Source of the DNA: Tepidibacillus fermentans
GTDB lineage: Bacteria; Bacillota; Bacilli; Tepidibacillales; Tepidibacillaceae
DNA length: 64,000 nt
Direction of reading: 5' to 3'
Assembly: GCF_004342885.1 (NCBI RefSeq)
Contig: NZ_SMAB01000001.1
Location: forward strand, 1-64,000
The position numbers were made by a program, and so were the translations under genes. The notes below the pieces were generated by a model that ran no database searches, was not told the DNA's origin, and saw nothing but the letters and a program-made list of their open reading frames with translations. Of the stretch, positions 7,838 to 15,757 are shown piece by piece; within the stretch, counting starts at the first letter, position 1; every line of letters starts with the position of its first letter.

Positions 7838-7918
7838 TTAATTTTTTTGAAACATTGATAAAACAGCCTTCACAATACCTCCTAAAAATTTGGGTAGTTT
7901 AATGGTATAAAATCTCAC
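7838..7918 (-). CDS. spoVM: Stage V sporulation protein M
   Basis: A 26-residue amphipathic peptide that recognises the convex forespore membrane and anchors SpoIVA, starting spore coat assembly. The visible sequence reads M-RFYTIKLPKFLGGIV-KAVLSMFQKN, which matches B. subtilis SpoVM (MKFYTIKLPKFLGGIVR...) almost residue for residue in the first half, including the key proline at position 9. The start codon is GTG at 7918-7916, preceded by GGAGGG. It lies between thiN and rpmB exactly as in B. subtilis. No sigma-E promoter could be placed with confidence. Confidence 0.96.
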   Translation of the reverse strand: MRFYTIKLPKFLGGIVKAVLSMFQKN

Positions 7919-8021
7919 CCCAATCCCTCCTTCAATCCTGGGTTAAAGTCATATAACCAATTTATAAATCCCCACAAGTTCTTTATTACAGTATATTCAT
8001 TAGTCCTATAAAAATGTTCAT

Positions 8022-8063
8022 AAAAAAATTGCGAAAAGGAATAATGTCCAAACTTCGCAATTT
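8022..8063 (-). terminator. Terminator after thiN
   Basis: AAATTGCGAA and its perfect complement (8054-8063 and 8026-8035) form a 10-bp stem with an 18-base loop, followed on the minus strand by a run of U residues (8028-8022). It lies 29 bases past the thiN stop. Confidence 0.7.
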
Positions 8064-8092
8064 CTATTAAAATATGAAGACTATTTTTTAGA

Positions 8093-8740
8093 TCAATCTC
8101 TACTTTCAATGACTAGTAAAATCCCTTTTTCGATTGAAATAGTTCCTTGTTCAGAGATTAATTCATTGCTTATGCCGTAAGGAAAACCAACTTCCATCGT
8201 TGCATGGGAAAGAGGATATTTAAATCCTTTAATCGAAATACCTTCAACTTTTTCTGTAAAGGGTATCAAAGAAGTATACTTATATTCTCCTTTTTGCACA
8301 AGAAGAGTTTTATTTGGTAAAACAATACGAATACGATTATTGGTACCAAAGATTTGGCTGGGTATTTGCTGTCTTTCCGCTTGTAAAAGAACATGAATAT
8401 TGGCTAATACATGGTCCAACCTTGTTCCAATTGCTCCGATAATGGTTATGGAAGTTGGCAGTAAAGAAATGGCAAAACGAATCGCTAACTCTGTATCGGT
8501 TTCATCTTTTTCTGAAGGAAATATTTGTACTTTGTCCCCATATTGCTCCTTGATTGTCTCTAAAAAGGAGGAATTTGCTGAATCAAAATCCCCAATAATA
8601 TAATGAGGAATACGACCGTGTTGAATAATCCACTCTGCTCCCCGATCGACTCCAATGATCAAATCATCCTCTTTAATCATGGACACCAATCGTTCCGTTA
8701 AAATTCCACCAGAAACGATAAAAATGTCTTTTTTTTCCAT
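8093..8740 (-). CDS. thiN: Thiamine diphosphokinase
   Basis: Transfers pyrophosphate from ATP to thiamine to give thiamine diphosphate. The 215 residues contain the catalytic-domain motifs IIGDFDS (about 49-55) and DETDTELA (about 78-85), then GTRLDHVLANIHVL. The C-terminal half is the thiamin-binding beta domain. The ATG follows GGGGAAGAAGAG. In B. subtilis rpe precedes thiN directly; here the osmoprotectant block and a carboxypeptidase gene lie between them. Confidence 0.94.
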   Translation of the reverse strand: MEKKDIFIVSGGILTERLVSMIKEDDLIIGVDRGAEWIIQHGRIPHYIIGDFDSANSSFLETIKEQYGDKVQIFPSEKDETDTELAIRFAISLLPTSITIIGAIGTRLDHVLANIHVLLQAERQQIPSQIFGTNNRIRIVLPNKTLLVQKGEYKYTSLIPFTEKVEGISIKGFKYPLSHATMEVGFPYGISNELISEQGTISIEKGILLVIESRD

Positions 8741-8796
8741 TCTCTTCTTCCCCTTATCAACATATTTTATACCCTATTATAGCAATTCTGAGAAAC

Positions 8797-8831
8797 AAAA
8801 AAAGAGTAAGAGTAAATTACTCCTCTTACTC
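8797..8831 (-). terminator. Terminator after the opuA-type operon
   Basis: GAGTAAGAG and CTCTTACTC (8823-8831 and 8804-8812) pair around a short loop, followed on the minus strand by a U-run at 8803-8797. It ends the transporter operon 18 bases after the binding-protein gene. Confidence 0.75.
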
Positions 8832-8849
8832 GACTTTTCTTTTTTTTGC

Positions 8850-9728
8850 TTACTTTCCAATCATTTTGTTTACCTTATCCTTATTTTCTTCGATCCATTT
8901 CATCGCGACCTCTGAAGCATCTTTTCCATTTTCGATCTCTAGAATCATTTTTTCAATGTCTTCTACAGATATGTTCCAATTCTTTAAGAATTGATAAACA
9001 TCGGGTGCTTGTTTATCTAATCCTTTGTTCGTTAATACATGAACTTCAGATGTTTTAAAGTATTCTTTCGGATCCTTAAGTACTTTTAAGTCCCATTTTG
9101 CAAACATTGAATGAGGTCTCCAACCTAGAAAAAGAATCGGTTTTTTCTGAGAAATATATTTTTTCACTTGCGCAAGCATTCCAGATTCACTCGACGCAAC
9201 ATATTCTAAATCTAAACCATAACCTTTAATCATTTCGCGTGACGTCATGGTCATTCCTGCACCTTCTTCAATTCCAAATAGTTTGTTTTCGAATAACTTC
9301 TCTTTCCCCATAAGATCTTCAATAGAATTAATATCCTTAACATAAGATGGAACAACCCAACCTAATTCTCCCTCTTTGTAACTAATCGCTACATCATCAA
9401 TTTTATCCCCGTATTTCTCCATATAATTTCTGTGCATATCAGGCAACCAAGCATCCATAAATACATTGATATCGCCTTTGGCTAAACCAGCATAAACAAC
9501 ACCTGCGTCGGCATTTTGTAATTTTACTTTATATCCCATGTCTTCAATAATCGCTTTTGCTACATAAGTAGGTGGAATAGTACTTGTCCATGGTGTGACA
9601 CCAAACGTAATCGTTTTACTATCTTTCCCATTGTCATCCCTGTTAACATTTTTACTTGTCTGACATCCCCCTAATACGACGGTAAATAATAAAAATACAA
9701 TCAAGATTTGTTTCATATACTTTTTCAT
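8850..9728 (-). CDS. opuAC: Glycine betaine ABC transporter, substrate-binding lipoprotein
   Basis: An OpuAC/ProX-like extracellular binding protein of 292 residues. The N-terminus is a lipoprotein signal: KKYMK, a hydrophobic stretch, then the lipobox VVLGGC with the lipidated Cys at about residue 22. The mature part has GVTPWTSTIPPTYVAKAII, DAWLPDMH and GWRPHSMF; the tryptophans in such segments form the aromatic cage that holds the quaternary ammonium group. It is the third gene of a three-gene operon after the permease (about 70-base gap). The exact substrate range (betaine, proline betaine, carnitine) cannot be told. Confidence 0.92.
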   Translation of the reverse strand: MKKYMKQILIVFLLFTVVLGGCQTSKNVNRDDNGKDSKTITFGVTPWTSTIPPTYVAKAIIEDMGYKVKLQNADAGVVYAGLAKGDINVFMDAWLPDMHRNYMEKYGDKIDDVAISYKEGELGWVVPSYVKDINSIEDLMGKEKLFENKLFGIEEGAGMTMTSREMIKGYGLDLEYVASSESGMLAQVKKYISQKKPILFLGWRPHSMFAKWDLKVLKDPKEYFKTSEVHVLTNKGLDKQAPDVYQFLKNWNISVEDIEKMILEIENGKDASEVAMKWIEENKDKVNKMIGK

Positions 9729-9800
9729 TCTTTCACTCCCTTTTTTTTCTTTTTTTATTGATGATATATGATAAAAATGGTAAACCCATTTTCATCCCAT

Positions 9801-10634
9801 TTATTTTTGCTTACGGCCTAATCCTTCGGTGATTCGATCTAAAATGATGGCTAAGAAGACAATTCCTAATCCACCAACTAATCCCATTCCTACATTTACC
9901 CTTGTAATAGCTTGAAGAACAACAGATCCCAAGCCTGGTGCCCCAATCATCGCCGAGATAACTGCCATTGCTAATGACATCATAATGGTTTGATTAATCC
10001 CTGCCATAATCGTTGGTTTGGCAATGGGCAATTGTACCTTGACCAACATCTGCCAGGAAGTAGATCCAAATGCTTTTGCTGCCTCAATCACTTCTATTGG
10101 AACTTGTTTAATCCCAAGACTCGTTAAACGTACAGCAGGTGGAGTTGCAAAAACAAAGGTAGCAATCACCGCTGGTACTGGACCCACCCCAAACAAAAGG
10201 ACGGTAGGGATTAAATAAACAAAACTAGGCAATGTCTGCATAAAATCTAAGATGGGGCGGATGATTTGATCTGCTTTTCTTGATTTTGCACTCCATATTC
10301 CAAATGGGATTCCGATCAAAATCGATAAGAATGTCGCTGATAAAACAACAGCCAACGTTTGCATTGCTTCTTTCCAAAGATCGACTGAACCAATGTATAG
10401 TAATCCAATGAAACTAAATACAGCCACTTTCAATCCTTTTGTCCACCAAGCAAGTAAAACAATAATGGCCGTCATGATTTCTTGAGGGACCCAAGTTAAA
10501 AAGTTTTCAAACTGATCTAAAATAAGCCCTATATAATGACTGATCGATTCAAAAATCGGTCCTAATACTGGCAATAAAAAGAATTCGACAAAATCATTTG
10601 TCCATTGTTCAAGTGGTATATGAAACCAATTCAT
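9801..10634 (-). CDS. opuAB: Glycine betaine ABC transporter, permease
   Basis: A 277-residue membrane protein with several hydrophobic segments and the binding-protein-dependent permease (EAA) signature IEVIEAAKAFGSTSWQML, near residue 195. The N-terminal stretch before the first helix (FHIPLEQWTNDFVEFF) is typical of OpuAB/ProW. The ATG follows GAGGAGG and lies only three bases after the ATPase gene. The start is confirmed by agreement with the family N-terminus. Confidence 0.94.
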   Translation of the reverse strand: MNWFHIPLEQWTNDFVEFFLLPVLGPIFESISHYIGLILDQFENFLTWVPQEIMTAIIVLLAWWTKGLKVAVFSFIGLLYIGSVDLWKEAMQTLAVVLSATFLSILIGIPFGIWSAKSRKADQIIRPILDFMQTLPSFVYLIPTVLLFGVGPVPAVIATFVFATPPAVRLTSLGIKQVPIEVIEAAKAFGSTSWQMLVKVQLPIAKPTIMAGINQTIMMSLAMAVISAMIGAPGLGSVVLQAITRVNVGMGLVGGLGIVFLAIILDRITEGLGRKQK

Positions 10635-10637
10635 CTT

Positions 10638-11825
10638 TTATTCCTCCTCTTCCCTTCCTCGAACCAGTCCTGATAAGATGGTAACACGAACTATGATTCC
10701 TTTTAATTTCCCCTCTTCTACAACTGCAATCGGGTACTTTGTTTTTGCAGCAATTGGAATTAATTCCTGAAGAGGAGTACTTGGCGAAGTGATAGGAAAA
10801 TCTTGAACTAACATGTCCTCGACCCACTTTTTTTGATTCAAAGCTTCCAGTGTTGCATCAATGGTAAGTAGCCCTTTTAGCCTTCTTTCCCGATCCACAA
10901 CAAAGATACTGGACAAGCCCGCATCTTTCATTTTCTTAATCGCGATTCTCGGTCCATCTTTCCAAGTGGTAATAACATCAGGCTTTTTCATGATATGTTC
11001 CGCAGTTAGAACTTTCGAGCGGTCTACATCTTTGACAAAAGCAGAAACATAGTCATCAGCAGGATCCGTTAAGATTTCTTCTGGTGTTCCGATTTGAACG
11101 ATATTCCCATCTTTCATGATGGCAATTCGATCACCTAATTTGAGTGCCTCATCTAAGTCATGAGTAATAAATAAAATGGTCTTTTTTAATTTACTTTGTA
11201 ATTGTAATAATTCATCTTGCATTTCCGAACGGATGAGTGGATCAAGTGCACTAAATGCTTCGTCCATCAGTAAAATATCAGAACCATTTGCCAATGCTCT
11301 TGCCAAACCAACTCTTTGTTTCATTCCACCACTTAATTGATTGGGGTAACTCTCTTCATATCCTACTAGTCCTACTGTTTCAAGTGCCTCTCTCGCTTTT
11401 TTCTCCCTAATCTCTTTTGGAACCCCTTGTATTTCTAAACCATATTCCACATTTGCAAGTACGGTTCGATGAGGGAGTAAAGCAAAATTTTGAAAAACCA
11501 TTCCTAGTTTTTTTCTTCTGATCATCATCAGTTCTTTTTTATCCATCTTAACGATATTTTCGCCATCAATAAAGATTTCTCCAGTCGTCGGTTCTATCAG
11601 ACGGTTAATCAAACGGATCAGCGTAGATTTTCCACTCCCTGATAGACCCATAATCACAAAGAATTCCCCTTCTTCCACTTCAAAAGAAACTTGGTTTACC
11701 CCTACGGTTGCACCTGTTTCTGCTAGAATTTTGGCTTTGCTTTCCCCTTTTTTTAAGCGATTTAAAACTTCTTCAGGATGCGAACCAAAGATTTTGGTTA
11801 AATTCTTGATAACGATTTTACTCAT
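10638..11825 (-). CDS. opuAA: Glycine betaine ABC transporter, ATP-binding protein with CBS domains
   Basis: A 395-residue ATPase: Walker A GLSGSGKST near residue 62, signature LSGGMKQRVGLARALA near 164, Walker B ILLMDEAFSALD near 185, and the H-loop in FITHDLDEAL. A C-terminal tandem CBS region (from about residue 275) is the part that senses ionic strength in OpuA-type transporters. It is first in the operon, behind a candidate sigma-A promoter and next to TGTA-containing inverted repeats, and divergent from a GbsR/OpcR-type regulator. Confidence 0.95.
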   Translation of the reverse strand: MSKIVIKNLTKIFGSHPEEVLNRLKKGESKAKILAETGATVGVNQVSFEVEEGEFFVIMGLSGSGKSTLIRLINRLIEPTTGEIFIDGENIVKMDKKELMMIRRKKLGMVFQNFALLPHRTVLANVEYGLEIQGVPKEIREKKAREALETVGLVGYEESYPNQLSGGMKQRVGLARALANGSDILLMDEAFSALDPLIRSEMQDELLQLQSKLKKTILFITHDLDEALKLGDRIAIMKDGNIVQIGTPEEILTDPADDYVSAFVKDVDRSKVLTAEHIMKKPDVITTWKDGPRIAIKKMKDAGLSSIFVVDRERRLKGLLTIDATLEALNQKKWVEDMLVQDFPITSPSTPLQELIPIAAKTKYPIAVVEEGKLKGIIVRVTILSGLVRGREEEE

Positions 11826-11890
11826 TGGTCTCCCCTCAATGTATTAAAAATTGGATTAAAATTCATTTTCATTGGTCGAAATTCCTTTTT

Positions 11891-11919
11891 ATTCTACTAT
11901 AAGACTATAAAACGAACAA
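11891..11919 (-). promoter_or_regulatory. Candidate sigma-A promoter of the opuA-type operon
   Basis: On the minus strand, TTGTTC (11919-11914) and TAGAAT (11896-11891) are separated by 17 bases, about 65 bases before the opuAA start. Confidence 0.45.
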
Positions 11920-11920
11920 A

Positions 11921-11973
11921 CTGTATATTTAATAATATATGTTAATTTTGTATATACAGATAAAACTGTACAA
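11921..11973. promoter_or_regulatory. Possible regulator-binding repeats upstream of opuAA
   Basis: CTGTATAT (11921-11928) and ATATACAG (11952-11959) are inverted copies; a third related box, CTGTACAA, is at 11966-11973. They sit directly upstream of the candidate opuAA -35 box, in the region shared with the divergent regulator gene. A plausible operator for that regulator, by position only. The rest of the 350-base gap (11826-12176) is AT-rich; TATAAT at 12102-12107 is a possible -10 box for the regulator gene, with a poor -35. Confidence 0.3.
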
Positions 11974-12176
11974 TATAAAACTTAAGATTCCTGATTTATT
12001 CTCCTTGATCCTCTAGTATCCTTCACTGTTTGTTTCTTTACGTGAAAAAAAATTTCATATAAAATTTTTTAACGAATATAGAAGATTCCCATACTATTTT
12101 GTATAATATTGCTTGCTTATAAAATCTAACAATAAGTGGTAATTTAAAGATGATAACCTTTGAAAGAGGAGAATTT

Positions 12177-12764
12177 ATGTTGGTTAATCAAGGAGATATT
12201 CATTTAAATAAAGATATAAAACGTTTAGAAAAAGCGCGCGAACGTGTCATTCATTCTATCACTGAAAATATGGATCTTTATGGAATTACAGATTCTGTTG
12301 GTCGTTTATATGGCATATTGTATTTCTCCGAGCGCCCCTTAACGTTAGACGAAATGCGTGAAGCATTAGGCATGAGTAAAACAAGTATGAGTACAGGTGT
12401 TCGAACTTTATTAGAAACGAATATGGTAAATAAGGTATGGAAAAAAGGAGTACGTAAGGACCTTTATCAAGCAGAGGAAGATTGGTATCAGGTTTTCTTT
12501 GATTTCTTTTCGATCAAATGGAAAAGAGCAATAGAATTAAATTTGCATGCGATTCAGCAATCTAAAAAAGATTATGATGAATTGTTGAATAATCCTAGTA
12601 CTTCTTCCGAAATAAAAGAACAAGTGCAAACGGATCTGAACAAGCTTACACAAGCTGAAGAATATTACACTTGGCTTACATCCTTAATTAAGTCTTTTGA
12701 ATCAAAAAAAATATTTGAATTCATCCCTAAACCAAGTAACAAATTGAATCAAAATCTTGAATAA
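12177..12764 (+). CDS. GbsR/OpcR family transcriptional regulator
   Basis: A MarR-like winged-helix regulator of 195 residues. GbsR and OpcR repress choline/glycine betaine genes in Bacillus. The segment SVGRLYGILYFSERPLTLDE and the following helix-turn-helix (MREALGMSKTSMSTGVRTLL) are highly characteristic, as is the later WYQVFFDFFSIKW. The ATG at 12177 is chosen over 12150 because it has the Shine-Dalgarno sequence AGAGGAG at the right distance; the earlier ATG has none. It is divergent from the opuA-type operon, so that operon is the likely target. I infer repression released by osmotic or substrate signals, by analogy. Confidence 0.88.
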   Translation: MLVNQGDIHLNKDIKRLEKARERVIHSITENMDLYGITDSVGRLYGILYFSERPLTLDEMREALGMSKTSMSTGVRTLLETNMVNKVWKKGVRKDLYQAEEDWYQVFFDFFSIKWKRAIELNLHAIQQSKKDYDELLNNPSTSSEIKEQVQTDLNKLTQAEEYYTWLTSLIKSFESKKIFEFIPKPSNKLNQNLE

Positions 12765-12781
12765 AAATATGTTTGTTTCGC

Positions 12782-12939
12782 TGGCTTATATGTTCTATAG
12801 TCATATTAGGTTTGTATATTCCAACGCATCTCCGTTGTCCGTGTATTTCTTTTGAATGAAAAAGGATTAGGAAAGAAATACACTTCCAAAAGTCGTTGCT
12901 TTTGGAATATACAACCCTATCGTTAGAACATACAAGCCA
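12782..12939. repeat. Dispersed repeat, copy B (158-bp nested inverted repeat)
   Basis: Three nested inverted repeats share one centre. The outermost is 12782-12797 with 12924-12939 (15 of 16 matched). The middle is GGTTTGTATATTCCAA (12809-12824) with 12902-12916 (one base deleted). The inner is GTGTATTTCTTT (12841-12852) with 12872-12883 (12 of 12). The single strand would fold into a long interrupted hairpin. The middle arm is the shared core of the repeat family. It lies between the convergent regulator gene and the carboxypeptidase gene, with no coding sequence inside. Confidence 0.75.
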
Positions 12940-12950
12940 TTTTATATGAA

Positions 12951-12985
12951 AAAAAGAGTAGTGTCCTTAGAGGATTCTACTCTTT
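12951..12985 (-). terminator. Terminator after the D,D-carboxypeptidase gene
   Basis: AAAGAGTAG and CTACTCTTT pair, with a second TCCT/AGGA block inside, followed by U residues on the minus strand. The hairpin overlaps the stop codon of the carboxypeptidase gene and lies next to repeat copy B. Confidence 0.6.
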
Positions 12986-14207
12986 ATTGTTCCAACCATC
13001 CAAACCCGTTGATCGTTTGCTTTTCTCTTTTTCTTTTTAATACCAAAATGAATCCAATTATCGAAAAAGCGAATACAGCAAACATAAAATATATGCTACT
13101 TTTAGAGATAGGATAGGAGTTTTTGATATCTTTTGTCGCTACTAAGTCTACCGTACGAATTAATTTTTCTCCATTATAGATTGCTAATTGTCCAATCACT
13201 TCTCCTTTTTTCACAATGGTCTGGTCAAAGAAACCGATTTTTTTCTTTGTTTTAAAATGTTCTTTCATTTTTAGTTCTGGCAATTTTCCATCAACCACAA
13301 CAATATACGGATTTTCTTTGGGAATATATGAGATTTCATATCCATTTAATGTCGTGAATCTTTCATTCATTTTTAAGATGGGGACTAACCTTGTCTTTTG
13401 GTATCCATAATCAAGCAATTGTTCCGCATCTTTATAAAAAGCCCTTGGATCCGATTTTAAAACGACTGCAATAAGTTCCCGACCATCTTTATTTGCTGAT
13501 GCAACGATTGTACTTCGAGCAGCAACCGTATACCCAGTTTTCATCCCTGTCGCGAAGGGGTAATCCCAAAGTAATCGATTATGGTTTTGAATAAAAGCAT
13601 GTACATTATTCCCAATCCATTTGGCATCATAAGTTTTGGAAGATGCGATTTCCCGGAAAACAGGATTTTTTAATGCATACATCGCAAGGAGACTCATATC
13701 GTAGGCAGAAGTTACATGGTTTGGATTAGGAAGACCGCTGGGATTAGCAAAATGTGTGTTTTTCATTCCTAATACTTTCGCTTTTTCATTCATCATCTCA
13801 ACAAAGGATTCTACACTACCACCAAAATGTTCGGCAATAGCGACAGCAGCATCATTACCCGAATTCAATAAGGCGCCATAAACCAAATCTTTTAACCGAA
13901 CTTTTTCACCTTCTACAAGATAAATTCTCGTTCCATCTTGGGTCGCTGCATTTTTACTTACCGTAACGATATCATCCAGATTGCCTTTTTCAAGGGCAAG
14001 GATGACGGTCATTATCTTGGTAACACTTGCCGGATACATCGGTTTGTCCATATTTTTTTCAAAAAGGATTTCTCCAGTTGTTACATCAACTAATATAGCA
14101 GACTCTCCAACTAGATTCATTGCGCGAGCGGGTTTTGGGATTATGATATTCAGCGCTAATGTGAAAATGAGGATAAATATCATTCTTTTCATTTGAATCA
14201 TGTACAC
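12984..14207 (-). CDS. D-alanyl-D-alanine carboxypeptidase (peptidase S11)
   Basis: A low-molecular-weight penicillin-binding protein that trims the terminal D-Ala from peptidoglycan stem peptides. The three serine-peptidase motifs are present: SVTK near residue 62, SGN near residue 117, and KTG in GMKTGYT near residue 223. An N-terminal signal sequence (hydrophobic residues 9-29, ending PARA) is followed by the catalytic domain, a beta-rich C-terminal domain, and a transmembrane anchor near residues 375-395. The start may be the GTG at 14207 or the ATG at 14201. It is two bases from rpe, in the same operon. DacF-like by length, but the paralogue cannot be fixed. Confidence 0.92.
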   Translation of the reverse strand: MYMIQMKRMIFILIFTLALNIIIPKPARAMNLVGESAILVDVTTGEILFEKNMDKPMYPASVTKIMTVILALEKGNLDDIVTVSKNAATQDGTRIYLVEGEKVRLKDLVYGALLNSGNDAAVAIAEHFGGSVESFVEMMNEKAKVLGMKNTHFANPSGLPNPNHVTSAYDMSLLAMYALKNPVFREIASSKTYDAKWIGNNVHAFIQNHNRLLWDYPFATGMKTGYTVAARSTIVASANKDGRELIAVVLKSDPRAFYKDAEQLLDYGYQKTRLVPILKMNERFTTLNGYEISYIPKENPYIVVVDGKLPELKMKEHFKTKKKIGFFDQTIVKKGEVIGQLAIYNGEKLIRTVDLVATKDIKNSYPISKSSIYFMFAVFAFSIIGFILVLKRKREKQTINGFGWLEQ

Positions 14208-14209
14208 CT

Positions 14210-14857
14210 TTAAATTCCTCTTAAGTGATTGATCGCTTGTTTCCGATCCCTTTGCCTAAAAATATAAGAGCCTGCAACAATAACGTTTGCCCCAGCGTCA
14301 ATAACTTGTTTCACCGTCTTATCATTAATCCCTCCATCTACTTCAATGTCAGTAGATAATCCTCTTTTATCGATTAACTCTTTAAGGGCTTTAATTTTCG
14401 GTAAAACTTGGGGAATAAAGGATTGTCCGCCAAATCCAGGGTTTACCGTCATCAATAAAACCATATCCAAATCCTCTAAGACGTAATCAATGACCTGTAA
14501 AGGCGTTGCTGGGTTTATGGCAACAGATGCTTTTGCACCAAGGTTCTTGATCAAATGAATGGTTCGATGTAAATGATAGGTTGCTTCAACATGAACAGAA
14601 ATGATATCAGCACCACTTTTGATAAATGGCTCAATATATTGATCTGGATTAAGGATCATTAAATGAACGTCCAAAGGTAAATTGGTTTTTGGTTTAATCG
14701 CTTCTACCACTAATGGACCAATCGTGATATTTGGAACAAAATGGCCATCCATTACATCGATATGAAGGAGATCTGCTCCTCCTTCTTCAACCGTTTTGAC
14801 TTCCTCTCCTAATTGAAAAAAATCAGCAGAAAGAATTGAGGGTGCAATTTTTATCAC
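14210..14857 (-). CDS. rpe: Ribulose-phosphate 3-epimerase
   Basis: Interconverts ribulose 5-phosphate and xylulose 5-phosphate in the pentose phosphate pathway. The 215-residue TIM barrel carries [12 protein letters not shown] near residue 32, [10 protein letters not shown] near 138 and EVDGGIND near 172, including the two metal-binding His and two catalytic Asp positions. The start is four bases after the rsgA stop, as in B. subtilis, so it is likely cotranscribed with prkC-rsgA. Confidence 0.96.
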   Translation of the reverse strand: MIKIAPSILSADFFQLGEEVKTVEEGGADLLHIDVMDGHFVPNITIGPLVVEAIKPKTNLPLDVHLMILNPDQYIEPFIKSGADIISVHVEATYHLHRTIHLIKNLGAKASVAINPATPLQVIDYVLEDLDMVLLMTVNPGFGGQSFIPQVLPKIKALKELIDKRGLSTDIEVDGGINDKTVKQVIDAGANVIVAGSYIFRQRDRKQAINHLRGI

Positions 14858-14861
14858 TCGA

Positions 14862-15743
14862 TTACCTCCATTTTTTCTCTTCTTTTTCTTTCACTTCTTC
14901 GTAAAAATCTAAATAATGGGAATAGCGTTCAGCTGAAATTTCACCGTTTTCTACTGCTTCTTTTACGGCACAACCAGGTTCTTTTACATGTAAACAACCT
15001 CGAAAACGGCATCGATCGGAAAACTGATCAATATCTATAAAATACCTTCCCAAGGTATTAGAGTCAATCCCTTGGAAATCTAATTGACTAAAACCAGGAG
15101 TATCCGCAACCAAACCATCTGAAGGGAGCTCAATCATTTGTACAACCCTAGTTGTATGCTTTCCCCTTCCTAATTTTGGACTAATTCCAGCTGTTTCAAG
15201 TTGAAGACTTGGGATAAGAGCGTTAAGCAGTGATGATTTTCCTACTCCTGATTGTCCAGCAAAAACAGAAATTTTGCCTTCTAATTCCTTTTCTAATTCT
15301 TCTACATTCTTGGTTTTTGAACTCGTTTTGACAACTTTATATCCCATCTTTTGATAAACATCCATCTTTTCATCGATAATGGTTGAATCTTCGATTAGAT
15401 CCAGCTTTGTTAAACAGATAAGAGAAGGAATACCTGCTTTTTCAACATGGACAAGAAAACGATCTAATAGTGTGCTATTAAAATCTGGCTCAGCGACAGA
15501 GAATACAAGAACGGCTTGATCCACATTACTAATCGGTGGCCGAACCAATTCATTTTTTCTTGGCAAAATTTCTGTAATATAACCTTGTTGATCATTTATT
15601 TCTTCAAAAATGACTCTGTCACCCACAAGAGGAGTTATCTGGTGTTTTTTAAAGAGTCCTCTTGCTTTACACTCCCATAAATGATTATTTGATTTCACGT
15701 AATAAAAACTACTTAATGCACGGGTAATCAGTCCTTCAGGCAT
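14862..15743 (-). CDS. rsgA: Ribosome small subunit-dependent GTPase RsgA
   Basis: A circularly permuted GTPase that checks late 30S subunit maturation. The order is OB fold (residues 1-65), then G4 (TKLD near 117), G1 (GQSGVGKSS near 168), G3 (DTPGF near 215), and a zinc-binding motif near the C-terminus ([15 protein letters not shown]-x4-C-x-H-x5-C). Length 293 is normal. The ATG follows GGAGG. The gene lies between prkC and rpe. Confidence 0.97.
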   Translation of the reverse strand: MPEGLITRALSSFYYVKSNNHLWECKARGLFKKHQITPLVGDRVIFEEINDQQGYITEILPRKNELVRPPISNVDQAVLVFSVAEPDFNSTLLDRFLVHVEKAGIPSLICLTKLDLIEDSTIIDEKMDVYQKMGYKVVKTSSKTKNVEELEKELEGKISVFAGQSGVGKSSLLNALIPSLQLETAGISPKLGRGKHTTRVVQMIELPSDGLVADTPGFSQLDFQGIDSNTLGRYFIDIDQFSDRCRFRGCLHVKEPGCAVKEAVENGEISAERYSHYLDFYEEVKEKEEKKWR

Positions 15744-15757
15744 AATAAACCTCCATT

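Noticed and set aside
7915-8109. A 64-codon minus-strand frame between thiN and spoVM
   Set aside because: It needs a TTG start inside thiN without a ribosome-binding site, and it runs through the thiN terminator hairpin and over the spoVM ribosome-binding site.
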